A DNA stretch of 64,000 nt from Ignavibacteriales bacterium (GTDB taxonomy: Bacteria > Bacteroidota > Ignavibacteria > Ignavibacteriales > Melioribacteraceae): the NCBI GenBank assembly GCA_020635275.1, contig JACKAA010000002.1:1-64000 (forward strand). Reading direction: 5' to 3'. A model generated the notes under the pieces. That model did not search any database. It was not told the origin of the DNA and saw nothing but the letters and a program-made list of their open reading frames with translations. The stretch's first letter is position 1. Each line of letters opens with the position of its first letter. Of the stretch, positions 25,990-34,692 are shown piece by piece. The position numbers and the translations under genes were made by a program.

Positions 25990-27243
25990 TTAAGCTAAAT
26001 TAGCTTTTTCTTCCCATATTTGGCTCAATTCAACAATTGTCTTGGTAGCCATTTCCATATCCTGAATCGCAACATATTCTGTAATCGCATGGAAATTATG
26101 ACCGCCTGCAAATAAGTTTGGTGTTGGTAATCCCATAAAACTTAATCTGCTTCCGTCTGTTCCGCCGCGAATTGGATGCTGAATTGGAGTGATACCTAAT
26201 CTATTTAATGCTTCAAGTGCATTCTGTTCAATTTCAGGATGCTGAATCAAAATATTTTTCATATTTCTGTATTGTTCAATTATTTTAAATGTGAAACTGG
26301 ATCCGGGAAATTGTGTAACAGTTTTATCAACTAAATCTTTTAGAAAATCTTCAAACTCTTTTAGCTTTTCATCAATAAAATCGCGTATAATAAATTTTAG
26401 AACTGTTTTTTCTTCATTGCCATTTATTGATGTACAATGAACATATCCTTCCCTTCCCTCAGTTGTTTCTGGTGATAATTTATCTTTAGGAAGCAATTCC
26501 ATAAAATAAGATGCCATCTTTAAAGAATTAATCATTTTACCTTTTGCATATCCCGGATGAACATTTTTACCGATAAATTCAATTACAACAGCATCTGCAC
26601 TAAATGTTTCGGTTTCAATTTCACCTCTGGTTCCGCCATCAATAGTATATGCAAATTTTGCTCCAAATTTTTCAACATTAAATTTTTCCGCACCGCGTCC
26701 AACTTCTTCATCAGGTGTAAAACAAATTTTAATTGTACCGTGTTTAACTTCCGGATGCTGAACTAAATAATTTACTGCATCAATAATTTCTGCAATACCT
26801 GCTTTATCATCAGCTCCAAGCAATGTTGTGCCATCAGTAGTAATTATATCAAAACCAATCATATCTTTCAGTTCCGGATTATTCTCAGCATCTATTACCG
26901 CTCCATTCATTAATTTAAGATCTCCTCCTTGGTAATTTTTTACAATTTGAGGATTAACATTTTTTCCGCTAACTGCCGGTGATGTATCAACATGAGCAAT
27001 AAAACCAATTACAGGAACATCCTTTTCTGTATTGCTCGGCAGAGTTGCAATAACATATCCATTTTCATCCATGTGTGCATCTTGCAAACCAATTTCTTTT
27101 AATTCAGTAACTAAATCTTTTGAGAGTTCAAGTTGTTTTGGATCACTTGGAAACGTTGTTGATTCTTCATCTGATTGAGTATCATACTTAACATATTTTA
27201 AAAATCGGTCAACACAAGTGAACTTATAATTAGGATCAAACAT
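25990..27243 (-). CDS. pepT: Peptidase T (tripeptide aminopeptidase)
   Basis: 417 aa, the normal PepT length. It has M20 family metal motifs: FIAHVDTSPA (His and catalytic Asp), LGADDKAGIAEI (bridging Asp), CFTPDEEVGRG (catalytic Glu-Glu), AYTIDGGTRGEIETETF and GGTDGSRLSFMGLPTPN with the last ligands near FAGGHNFHAITEY. The enzyme removes the N-terminal residue from tripeptides in the cytoplasm using two zinc ions. It is divergently placed from the nucleoside phosphorylase gene across a 140-bp gap that contains a promoter for the latter. Confidence 0.95.
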   Translation of the reverse strand: MFDPNYKFTCVDRFLKYVKYDTQSDEESTTFPSDPKQLELSKDLVTELKEIGLQDAHMDENGYVIATLPSNTEKDVPVIGFIAHVDTSPAVSGKNVNPQIVKNYQGGDLKLMNGAVIDAENNPELKDMIGFDIITTDGTTLLGADDKAGIAEIIDAVNYLVQHPEVKHGTIKICFTPDEEVGRGAEKFNVEKFGAKFAYTIDGGTRGEIETETFSADAVVIEFIGKNVHPGYAKGKMINSLKMASYFMELLPKDKLSPETTEGREGYVHCTSINGNEEKTVLKFIIRDFIDEKLKEFEDFLKDLVDKTVTQFPGSSFTFKIIEQYRNMKNILIQHPEIEQNALEALNRLGITPIQHPIRGGTDGSRLSFMGLPTPNLFAGGHNFHAITEYVAIQDMEMATKTIVELSQIWEEKANLA

Positions 27244-27297
27244 AACAGCCTCAATTTTTATTAATACAATAAGATTTATTATTTCATTATATCTAAA

Positions 27298-27326
27298 TTG
27301 ACATATAAATTCAATATATCTATATC
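27298..27326 (+). promoter_or_regulatory. Sigma-70-type promoter of the nucleoside phosphorylase gene
   Basis: TTGACA (27298-27303) and TATATC (27321-27326) are separated by 17 nt, a near-ideal vegetative promoter. Transcription would start about 50 nt before the ATG at 27384. Confidence 0.55.
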
Positions 27327-27383
27327 TTAATTTTTATATCCAATTTAGTATATTGTCACTATTATTAACTATTTATTATTGAT

Positions 27384-28688
27384 ATGAATACCGTTAGCCT
27401 TATTAAGAAAAAAAGAGATGGTAAAAATCTAACCGATGATGAAATTAAATTTTTAATTGATTCATATACAAAAAAAGAAATTCCCGATTATCAATTTTCT
27501 GCATTTTTAATGGCTGGATATTTAAAAGGATTAAGCAAAAAAGAAACATCTTCACTAACTAATGCAATGCTTTATAGTGGAAAGGTAATTGATTTATCTG
27601 AAATTGAAGGGATGAAAGTTGATAAACATTCAACAGGTGGAGTTGGGGATAAAACATCATTAATACTTGCACCAATTGTAGCGGCTGCAGACGTAAATGT
27701 TCCAATGATTTCCGGACGAGGATTAGGACATAGCGGAGGCACTCTTGATAAATTAGAAACCATTCCAGGATTTAAAACTAATTTATCTTTAACTCAATAT
27801 AAAAAAGTTATTAAAGAATGCGGTGCTGTTTTAATTGGTCAAACGAAAGATATTGCACCAGCTGATAAATTAATTTACTCGTTAAGAGATGTAACAGCAA
27901 CTGTTGAATCAATTCCATTTATTACCGGAAGCATAATGAGTAAAAAACTTGCAGAAGGAATTGATGGCTTAGTTTTAGATGTAAAAACCGGCAGCGGTGC
28001 TTTTATGAAATCACTTAAAGAAGCTAAAGAACTGGCGGATTCATTAATTACAACTGCAAAATCTTTCAATAAAAAAGTAATTGCATTTATTACTGATATG
28101 AATCAACCGTTAGGCAATTATATTGGCAATTGGCTTGAAGTGTACGAATCAATAAAAGTTTTGCAAGGTGAGAATGTAAAAGATTTAAACGAAGTAACTT
28201 TTAATCTATCCGGAGCAATGATTTATTTAGGAGGAAAAGCCAAAAGTATTAATGAAGGAATTGAAATTTCAAAAGACATTGTAAAATCTGGCAAAGCATT
28301 TGAAAAGTTTTTACAAATTGTGGAATTGCAAAACGGAAATACTTTCTTCATTAAGAATCCGGATAAATACCCAAAAGCAAAATATTCTGAAACAATAAGT
28401 TCAAACTTTACAGGATATTTAGAGAAAGTAGATAACTATCAAATTGGAATGGCTGCATTGGAATTAGGTGCAGGCAGAAAAACAAAAGAAGATAAAATTG
28501 ATCCGTCTGCAGGCATTATTTTCAAAATAAAAATTGGTGATAAAGTTAACAAAGGTCAGGAAATTGCAGAAATTTATTCAGATAAAAAATCATCAATTGA
28601 TATAGTAAAAAAAATGATTTCCGATGCAGTTGTTTATTCACATAAAAAAGTAAAACCGGTTAAGCTTATAAAATTAATTATTAGATAA
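27384..28688 (+). CDS. pdp: Pyrimidine-nucleoside phosphorylase
   Basis: 434 aa of the thymidine/pyrimidine-nucleoside phosphorylase family. The phosphate- and nucleoside-binding signature is clear: DKHSTGGVGDKTSLILAP and SGRGLGHSGGTLDKLE. Later motifs are YSLRDVTATVESIPFITGSIMSKKLAEG and the C-terminal PYNP domain ending in GRKTKEDKIDPSAGIIFKIKIGD. The enzyme splits pyrimidine (deoxy)ribonucleosides to base plus (deoxy)ribose-1-phosphate for salvage. The broad-specificity type (pdp) is favoured over deoA by the overall pattern, but this is not certain. The SPFH gene follows after 14 bp. Confidence 0.92.
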   Translation: MNTVSLIKKKRDGKNLTDDEIKFLIDSYTKKEIPDYQFSAFLMAGYLKGLSKKETSSLTNAMLYSGKVIDLSEIEGMKVDKHSTGGVGDKTSLILAPIVAAADVNVPMISGRGLGHSGGTLDKLETIPGFKTNLSLTQYKKVIKECGAVLIGQTKDIAPADKLIYSLRDVTATVESIPFITGSIMSKKLAEGIDGLVLDVKTGSGAFMKSLKEAKELADSLITTAKSFNKKVIAFITDMNQPLGNYIGNWLEVYESIKVLQGENVKDLNEVTFNLSGAMIYLGGKAKSINEGIEISKDIVKSGKAFEKFLQIVELQNGNTFFIKNPDKYPKAKYSETISSNFTGYLEKVDNYQIGMAALELGAGRKTKEDKIDPSAGIIFKIKIGDKVNKGQEIAEIYSDKKSSIDIVKKMISDAVVYSHKKVKPVKLIKLIIR

Positions 28689-28702
28689 ATATAGGAGGAT
28701 TC

Positions 28703-29575
28703 ATGTTTTTTATAGTAGGAATTATTGCAGCGGTGGTATTTTTCTTAATTCACCTGAATGTTAAAAAAGCTAGACGTTTACAAGAAGCAACAATAACATT
28801 AATTATAGCCATTGGATCTTTGATTTTTTCGGCAGCTCAAGTGTTTACTGTTATACCAGCCGGAACAGTAGGCGTTGTTGATTTTCTTGGGATGGTAAGT
28901 GATAATACTTTGAAACCAGGTGTAAATTTAGTCAATCCACTTGCAAGAATAATTAAGTACAGTTTTAAAACCCAGGAATTAAAAGAAACAATGACGGTTC
29001 CCTCAAAAGAAGGATTGCCAGTGCAATTAGAAATAAGTCTTTTATATAGAGTTGATCCGGCAATGGCAAATGATATTTACAAAACAGTTGAAGCTGGTGA
29101 TTATCTTAATGTTATTCTTATACCGCAATTTAGATCTGTTGTTCGTGGTGTTACAGCTAAATTTGAAGCAAAAGCGCTATACACAGAAGCAAGAGAACAA
29201 TTAGCTAATGAAATTACTTCAGAATTGCAAAAAATGGTAGCACAACGAGGAATAACTGTTGAAAGTGCACCTCTAAGACAAATTGCATTACCACCTCGTT
29301 TAACACAATCAATTGAAGAAAAATTACAAGCCGAACAGGAAAGTCAAAGAATGTCTTTTATTCTGCAAAAAGAAAAACAGGAAGCAGATAGAAAACGTAT
29401 TGAAGCAAAAGGTATCGCTGATTTTCAATCAATTGTATCAGATGGGATTAATGCAAACTTGTTAAAGTGGAAAGGTATTGAAGCAACTGAAAAATTAGCC
29501 AATTCACAAAATTCAAAAGTAGTTGTAATTGGTGCAGGTAAAGATGGATTACCTTTAATACTTGGAAATGATTAA
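28703..29575 (+). CDS. SPFH/band 7 (prohibitin-like) membrane protein
   Basis: 290 aa. Two N-terminal hydrophobic segments (1-16 and about 30-50) are followed by a band 7 domain (about 50-220: TVIPAGTVGVVDFLGMVSDNTLKPGVNLVNPLARI) and a helical region (about 220-265, EKLQAEQESQRMSFILQKEKQEADRKR). The order resembles prohibitins, which form ring assemblies that scaffold membrane proteases. An ideal ribosome site AGGAGG (28693-28698) precedes the ATG. It is probably co-transcribed with the phosphorylase gene, though no functional link is evident. A terminator follows. Confidence 0.9.
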   Translation: MFFIVGIIAAVVFFLIHLNVKKARRLQEATITLIIAIGSLIFSAAQVFTVIPAGTVGVVDFLGMVSDNTLKPGVNLVNPLARIIKYSFKTQELKETMTVPSKEGLPVQLEISLLYRVDPAMANDIYKTVEAGDYLNVILIPQFRSVVRGVTAKFEAKALYTEAREQLANEITSELQKMVAQRGITVESAPLRQIALPPRLTQSIEEKLQAEQESQRMSFILQKEKQEADRKRIEAKGIADFQSIVSDGINANLLKWKGIEATEKLANSQNSKVVVIGAGKDGLPLILGND

Positions 29576-29581
29576 TTTTAA

Positions 29582-29624
29582 AAGCCTAAAGTTCTTGTTA
29601 AATCTTTTTTAGTTCTTTAGGCAT
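29582..29624 (+). terminator. Terminator after the SPFH gene
   Basis: An inverted repeat with core GCCTAAAG (29584-29591) and CTTTAGGC (29615-29622) has a 23-nt loop. It is followed by ATTTTATTTC. Confidence 0.65.
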
Positions 29625-29668
29625 TTTATTTCTATTACTTTATTTTAATTTTCTATTTTCTTAAAACT

Positions 29669-30007
29669 ATGGCAAGACCAAAAAAAATAAAACTCAATAA
29701 ACAAGAATCATTAATTATAGAATGGGATAATGGTAAAACTATAAATTATCCTTTAACATTTTTAAGAGATGAATCTCCTGACGCGGGCAACAAAGGAGAA
29801 ACTATTCTTTGGAAACATTATGCCCCACCGCCAAAAGGACCCGATAAACCTGGTAAGTATGAAGTTGCTGATATACAGAAAGTTGGGAATTATGCAATAA
29901 CTATAAAATGGAAAGACGGTGAAGATGCGGGTATTTATTCTTGGGAAGTTTTAGAAAGGTTTGGTGAATTTTTAGAAATGAAAAACACTTTTTCCAGTAA
30001 CAACTAA
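29669..30007 (+). CDS. DUF971 protein
   Basis: 112 aa, one domain. The family pattern is clear: LIIEWDNGKTINYPLTFLRDESPDAG, a central loop and VGNYAITIKWKDGEDAGIYSWEVLERFGE. This is the gamma-butyrobetaine hydroxylase N-terminal-like fold. In bacteria it often stands near Mrp/ApbC iron-sulfur carriers and is suspected to aid Fe-S assembly. No such gene is adjacent here. It is a cytoplasmic small protein and its exact function is unknown. Confidence 0.88.
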   Translation: MARPKKIKLNKQESLIIEWDNGKTINYPLTFLRDESPDAGNKGETILWKHYAPPPKGPDKPGKYEVADIQKVGNYAITIKWKDGEDAGIYSWEVLERFGEFLEMKNTFSSNN

Positions 30008-30019
30008 TTTTACAATAAA

Positions 30020-30050
30020 AAATCCGATAGCATTTAATGTTATCGGATTT
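30020..30050. terminator. Bidirectional terminator between convergent genes
   Basis: The perfect arms AAATCCGATA (30020-30029) and TATCGGATTT (30041-30050) have an 11-nt loop. It lies between the DUF971 stop and the haem lipoprotein stop, with an A-run before and T/A after. Confidence 0.85.
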
Positions 30051-30060
30051 AATTAAAACC

Positions 30061-30642
30061 TTACAATTCTTTAGTTACAGAAATCGCTCCTCTTAAATCA
30101 CCAATTTTAAATCCGGTTGCTTTATCATTAGGGTACTTTTCATTTAATACCAATTTAACTTCTTCAAGAATTTGAGATTCACTTCCATGACAATTTAAAC
30201 AAGGTGAATCAACAAAAATTGGTCGAACATATTTAGCAAATTTACTGCTGCCTAATTTTTCTTGTTCTAAAATAAAGGTTTCTGAATTTAATTTACCTTC
30301 TGCTAAAAGCTTTTCAAAATATTTTAGTGCTTTTTCTTCAAATACATCAGGAACATTTGAAGCGTTTCTGTTTTTGAAACTAAATCTCTTTACTTGAACA
30401 TTTCTGCTTTCAGAATAATTTTTTGCCAACGTCATTGCAGTATCTGCACAAACATTAATTGCCAATTGAGGACCGCCTGCTTTCATGTTTTCAACTAAAA
30501 CTGTTTTTAAACTAACCATGTACTCAGTGGCATAATTTTCCATTTCCGCTTTAAGTTCTTCTTCATCAACTTTTTCAGAACTATTGCAGGAAATAAATAA
30601 TAAAACTATAATTGAAAAAATTAGTAGATATACTTTCTTCAT
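30061..30642 (-). CDS. DUF3365 (Tll0287-like) single-haem lipoprotein
   Basis: 193 aa from the ATG at 30642. An ATG at 30699 would add 19 residues, hide the signal peptide and overlap the thioredoxin gene, so it is rejected. The signal peptide ends in a lipobox-like LLFISC (Cys19). The DUF3365 core contains the hallmark RFSFKNRNASNVPD. A c-type haem site is C148-L-N-C151-H152. Family members are haem-binding sensors or electron carriers in the periplasm. It begins 1 bp after the TlpA-like thioredoxin, which may help keep the haem-site cysteines reduced. It is the last gene of a four-gene redox set. Confidence 0.85.
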   Translation of the reverse strand: MKKVYLLIFSIIVLLFISCNSSEKVDEEELKAEMENYATEYMVSLKTVLVENMKAGGPQLAINVCADTAMTLAKNYSESRNVQVKRFSFKNRNASNVPDVFEEKALKYFEKLLAEGKLNSETFILEQEKLGSSKFAKYVRPIFVDSPCLNCHGSESQILEEVKLVLNEKYPNDKATGFKIGDLRGAISVTKEL

Positions 30643-30643
30643 T

Positions 30644-31276
30644 TTATTTTGCCTTTGGTAATGAAAATTCCGGTGCAATATATTTTTTGTCAGAAACATA
30701 ATCTTGAGATAATGCTTTGTTAATGTCTTTTACATATTGTTCTTTAGGAACTAAACCAGGGTATCCCGCAATGATATAACCTTCTTTATCTACAACAAAT
30801 GATGTTGGAATTGAATTAATACCTCCATATTGCTGAGTTACATTTGGATCACCTAAAACTATTGGGTAATTAATGCCGTAATCTTTTATAAATGGAACTA
30901 CGTCATCTTTGGTTGCTCCGCCTCTAGTAAAACTATCTAAAGAAATTCCAATAATCTCTACATCTTTTCCTTTAAATTCTTTCTTAAGTTCAACTAAATC
31001 TGGAATTCCTTTTCGGCAAGGTGGACACCAAGTTGCCCAAAAATCAATAATAACAACTTTACCTCTAAAATCAGATAAGTTGACTAACTCTGATGCATTA
31101 ACAGTATTATAATTTGGCGGATAAGGACCTTCTTCAGGTTCTCCGTTTGTGTTGTTAATTATAAAGAAAAATATTACCGCTGCGAAAAATAATCCGGTAT
31201 ATAAATAACTTCTATGTTTTGGATTCTGCAAATTAAACCCCTTTTTTTCTTCAGTTTTCAATTTATTTTCTGCCAT
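30644..31276 (-). CDS. TlpA/ResA-type membrane-anchored thioredoxin
   Basis: 210 aa. An uncleaved N-terminal membrane helix (about 24-41) precedes a periplasmic thioredoxin-like domain (about 60-205) with active site W-C84-P-P-C87 and a cis-proline in SIPTSFVV. The central insert (GGATKDDVVPFIKDYGINYPIVLGD) is typical of the TlpA/ResA group. It reduces disulfides in the periplasm, often those of apocytochrome c. The neighbour downstream has a CxxCH haem site and the neighbours upstream have Cys pairs, which suits that role. A GGAG site precedes the ATG. Confidence 0.92.
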   Translation of the reverse strand: MAENKLKTEEKKGFNLQNPKHRSYLYTGLFFAAVIFFFIINNTNGEPEEGPYPPNYNTVNASELVNLSDFRGKVVIIDFWATWCPPCRKGIPDLVELKKEFKGKDVEIIGISLDSFTRGGATKDDVVPFIKDYGINYPIVLGDPNVTQQYGGINSIPTSFVVDKEGYIIAGYPGLVPKEQYVKDINKALSQDYVSDKKYIAPEFSLPKAK

Positions 31277-31305
31277 TATTACTCCTAAGGAATCAATAAA
31301 AATTT

Positions 31306-31521
31306 TTACTTTTTCTTAATATTATTTAATTCTTTAACAAATTTAATAATTTCTTTATCATTAAACCCTTTTTCTTTTGCGGCATTTTCCAATGTTCCCC
31401 AAATTGGTTCTCCGCACCGTAAACATCTAATTCCCTTTTCCATCAAATACACAACTGCATCCGGGATTTGCTTTACAAGATCTTCTATTTCTATTTCTTT
31501 AGTTATTGCTTGGTTTTTCAT
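31306..31521 (-). CDS. DUF1858-like small redox-disulfide protein
   Basis: 71 aa from the ATG at 31521. A TTG start at 31545 is also open, but the family begins near the ATG. The domain has MKNQAITKEIEIEDLVKQIPDAVVY, a Cys pair C33-L-R-C36, and GTLENAAKEKG, matching DUF1858 (hybrid-cluster-protein-associated disulfide domain). A redox-active CxxC is likely. It overlaps the end of the DUF6132 gene by 23 bp and precedes the thioredoxin gene by 29 bp, so a thiol-exchange pair with the thioredoxin is plausible but unproven. Confidence 0.8.
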   Translation of the reverse strand: MKNQAITKEIEIEDLVKQIPDAVVYLMEKGIRCLRCGEPIWGTLENAAKEKGFNDKEIIKFVKELNNIKKK

Positions 31522-31705
31522 TTTTCTTTTTAGATGGAATTGCAAAAATTAAACCTAAAAATGCTCCGTAAGCTGTAGAAATATAAGGGTTACTGGTTAT
31601 TGCACATGAACCTGAATTACATCCAATAAAGTGATAATATGTGTAACCTAAAACCGCTCCACCAACTACTGGAAAAATTCTTTTAATTATTAAATTCTTA
31701 TTCAC
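31499..31705 (-). CDS. DUF6132 small membrane protein
   Basis: 68 aa. Two short hydrophobic segments (about 9-25 and 44-58) surround the conserved loop FIGCNSGSCAITSNPYISTAYGAFLG, with Cys29 and Cys34. This loop is the DUF6132 signature known in Bacteroidota, where the gene often lies beside thioredoxin or rhodanese genes. It leads the minus-strand redox operon. The Cys pair at the membrane suggests redox or metal handling, which is inference. The charged C-terminus (KKKNEKPSNN) is likely cytoplasmic. Confidence 0.75.
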   Translation of the reverse strand: MNKNLIIKRIFPVVGGAVLGYTYYHFIGCNSGSCAITSNPYISTAYGAFLGLIFAIPSKKKNEKPSNN

Positions 31706-31884
31706 TTTTTTCTTTCTTTTTTGTTGTAAATATGATGCAGTCAGTTATAATTAGTTTCAATATTTTTATTGAGTACTTAATTTTTGAGAAGTATCTATAT
31801 ATTTATTGATTTTAACGATTATATTGTACCTATATTTTTACATATAATAATTCTAACTTTTTGCTTAAAATTTTAAATAGACTT

Positions 31885-34533
31885 ATGAATAAACCATTTA
31901 AATATTATTTTGTTTCAATAATTGCCTTTTTTTTACTTTTCAAAACTTTTGAAAAGCAATTTTTATTCAATTTTGATATTATAACCGAGCGTTTCTATTC
32001 AAACGAAAAGTTTTATCCTTCAGATTTTGAGTTAATTAAAAGAACATTCCCCTATTTTGATTATGATAAAAATGCTTATAAAAACGCCATAAATGATCTA
32101 AAAATGTTAAAATTTCAGAAAAAATCAAATAATTCTAATAATATAAAAATAACTGCAGATCTAGAATTTGCGGGTCCGACAAATATTGGCGGAAGAATTG
32201 TTGATATAGAATTTGATCCGGTCAGTCCAAATATAGTTTATGCTGCAGCAGCAACAGGAGGAGTTTTTAAATCTACTGATACCGGTAATAATTGGTTCCC
32301 AATTTTTGACGATCAACCATGCTTATCAATCGGTGATATTGGAATCGATCCAAATAATCCAGATATAATTTATGTGGGAACGGGTGAAGCAAATGGAGGT
32401 CATAATAATTTTCCCGGATTAGGAATTTATAAATCTGTTAATGGCGGACAAACCTGGGTATTTATTGGATTAGACTCAACAGCTTCAATTGGTAGAATAA
32501 TAATTGATCCGCAAAATTCACAAAAAGTTTTTGTTGCCGCAGTCGGTTCATATTTTACTCCTAATCCGCAAAGAGGTGTTTACCTGAGTGAAGATGGCGG
32601 ATTAACTTGGGAAAAATCACTTTTTGTAAGCGATTCAACCGGTGCAATTGATTTGATAATGGATTCACAAAATTCTAATATTCTTTATGCAGCTATGTGG
32701 GAAAGAGTTAGAAGACCTGTACTTTTATCAGGCACTCATCTTTTTGGCCCAACCGGTGGAATTTATAAAACTACAGATGGGGGAATTAATTGGAATAAAC
32801 TTGGACCCGAAAACGGTTTACCGGATCCAACAACAAATAAAATTGGACGAATTGGTTTAAGCATTTCAGAATCAAATCCATCAATTATTTATGCTTTATA
32901 CAATGATGGCGCTGAACCTTTTGGTTTATATAAATCAGTCGATGGTGGAGAGAACTGGATTTTAACAAATGACAGTTTTACCGGAAGCAGTAACTTTAGC
33001 TGGTATTTTGGGCAGCTTAGAGTTCATCCCGAATTACCAGAAACAATTTTTGTTTTAGATGTACCATTAATGAAATCCAGTAACAGTGGTACAAATTGGA
33101 ATTTTAGTTACGGTTATGGCGGTCCATCTCAATTGCATGTTGATCATCATGCACTAGCTTTTCATCCAAATAATCCAAATTATATTATCAACGGAAATGA
33201 CGGTGGAATTAATATTTCCGCGGATGGAGGTGAAACTTGGTCGCAGCCAAAACAATTACCCATTACACAATTTTATGAAATTGGTTTAGATGAAACATTT
33301 CCTTTAAGATTATACGGAGGAACACAAGATAATAATACGATTAGAACTTTAACTGGAAGCACAAATGATTGGCAATCTATTTATGGTGGAGATGGTTTTT
33401 ATGTTATTGTTGATCCGAATAATCCGGAAATTATTTATGCAGAATCACAATTTGGTGGATTGGGAAAAAGTTCAAATGGCGGAACATCATTTAGTTGGGC
33501 TCTAAATGGAGTAAATTCAAATGAGCCTACAAATTGGTCAACTCCGGTTGTTATGGATCCAAATTTCTCAAATGTTTTATATTATGGAACACATACTTTA
33601 TACCGCACGGAGAATTCTGCAGAACTTTGGAATGCAGTTAGTCCACAATTAACAGAATACACTTCTGAAACCAGAACCGGAACAATTACAACTATTGCCG
33701 TAGCCCCATCAAATTCAGATGTAATTTATGTTGGAACTGATGACGGTTTAGTTTGGGTAAGTTCAGATTATGGAATTAACTGGAAAGATATTTCTGCTGA
33801 ATTACCATTTAGATGGGTCACACGTGTTACGGTTGATCCAAAGGATGAAAATGTAGTTTATGCTACTTTTTCAGGATTAAAATGGGCAGATCCTGAACCG
33901 AGAGTTTTTAAAAGTGATAATATGGGTGAAACCTGGAATAATATTTCATCTAATCTGCCTGATGCTCCGGTTAATGCTTTTACAATTGATTACAATAATA
34001 CTGACGTTCTTTATCTTGGGAATGATGTTGGAGCATTTGTAAGTTATAACAAAGGAGAAAGTTGGGAGATTCTGACAAATGATTTACCTATTGTTGTTGT
34101 TAACGATATGAAAATCCACAAAAAGGAAAATTATTTGGCAATAGGAACTCATGGTCGCGGAATGTACAAAATTGATTTAAATGAAATTGTGAAAAGTGAA
34201 AATGTAGAAAATAATCTTCCAGCAAATTTTGAACTTTACCAAAATTATCCAAATCCTTTTAATCCAACTACAACTATTGAATACACAATTCCGTCAAATG
34301 TGAAAAGTGAAATGTCAAACGGATTAATCCCGAGCGGAATCGAGGGAGCGTTTCTACAACTAGTTGTTTATGATGTTTTAGGAAGAGAAATTTCTACTTT
34401 AGTAAACCACCCTCAAAAACCCGGCCATTATTCCGTTAAATTTGATGGCAACAATCTCACCAGCGGAATTTACTACTATAAACTAACTTACGACAGTTTT
34501 TCGCAAACAAAAAAAATGATATTGCTTAAATAA
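31885..34533 (+). CDS. Secreted VPS10/Asp-box beta-propeller protein with type IX sorting tail
   Basis: 882 aa from the ATG at 31885. An upstream in-frame TTG at 31861 would add eight residues. The N-terminal hydrophobic helix (PFKYYFVSIIAFFLLF) acts as the export signal. About eleven Asp-box repeats (S/T-x-D-x-G-x-T-W, such as KSTDTGNNW, LSEDGGLTW, KTTDGGINW) form one or two seven- to ten-blade propellers of the sortilin/VPS10-like or exo-sialidase-like type. No catalytic residues were recognised. The C-terminal tail (about 790-882, NYPNPFNPTTTIEYTIP ... SGIYYYKLTYDSFSQTKKMILLK) is a type A sorting signal for T9SS. An 18-codon mobile repeat lies inside this tail (34297-34350). Confidence 0.85.
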   Translation: MNKPFKYYFVSIIAFFLLFKTFEKQFLFNFDIITERFYSNEKFYPSDFELIKRTFPYFDYDKNAYKNAINDLKMLKFQKKSNNSNNIKITADLEFAGPTNIGGRIVDIEFDPVSPNIVYAAAATGGVFKSTDTGNNWFPIFDDQPCLSIGDIGIDPNNPDIIYVGTGEANGGHNNFPGLGIYKSVNGGQTWVFIGLDSTASIGRIIIDPQNSQKVFVAAVGSYFTPNPQRGVYLSEDGGLTWEKSLFVSDSTGAIDLIMDSQNSNILYAAMWERVRRPVLLSGTHLFGPTGGIYKTTDGGINWNKLGPENGLPDPTTNKIGRIGLSISESNPSIIYALYNDGAEPFGLYKSVDGGENWILTNDSFTGSSNFSWYFGQLRVHPELPETIFVLDVPLMKSSNSGTNWNFSYGYGGPSQLHVDHHALAFHPNNPNYIINGNDGGINISADGGETWSQPKQLPITQFYEIGLDETFPLRLYGGTQDNNTIRTLTGSTNDWQSIYGGDGFYVIVDPNNPEIIYAESQFGGLGKSSNGGTSFSWALNGVNSNEPTNWSTPVVMDPNFSNVLYYGTHTLYRTENSAELWNAVSPQLTEYTSETRTGTITTIAVAPSNSDVIYVGTDDGLVWVSSDYGINWKDISAELPFRWVTRVTVDPKDENVVYATFSGLKWADPEPRVFKSDNMGETWNNISSNLPDAPVNAFTIDYNNTDVLYLGNDVGAFVSYNKGESWEILTNDLPIVVVNDMKIHKKENYLAIGTHGRGMYKIDLNEIVKSENVENNLPANFELYQNYPNPFNPTTTIEYTIPSNVKSEMSNGLIPSGIEGAFLQLVVYDVLGREISTLVNHPQKPGHYSVKFDGNNLTSGIYYYKLTYDSFSQTKKMILLK
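34297..34350 (+). repeat. Family B mobile palindromic repeat, in-frame in sorting tail (copy 1)
   Basis: 54 bp = 18 codons, beginning AATGTGAAAAGTGAAA and ending GAATCGAGGGAGCG. It shares position and sequence with copies at 40446-40499 and 48049-48102. Its 3' half has imperfect ends ATCCC / GGGAG. Confidence 0.8.
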
Positions 34534-34545
34534 ATTATTCTCTTT

Positions 34546-34585
34546 ACTACGAAAATTATTCGCACTTACGAATAAAATTCGTAGT
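34546..34585 (+). terminator. Hairpin downstream of propeller gene (copy 1 of duplicated 3' region)
   Basis: A 17-nt arm starting ACTACGAAAATT pairs with a 17-nt arm ending AATTCGTAGT with few mismatches around a 6-nt loop CACTTA. A near-identical copy is at 36028-36067. It could act as a terminator or mRNA stabiliser. The T-tract is weak. Confidence 0.55.
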
Positions 34586-34692
34586 AAAATTAATTTATAC
34601 TTCATTTTTAAATTAAAAATTGGGTTTATTAATGGTATAAGATTTGAACGTACTTCAGAAATTTTGAAATATTAACTATCTGAAATAAAAAT

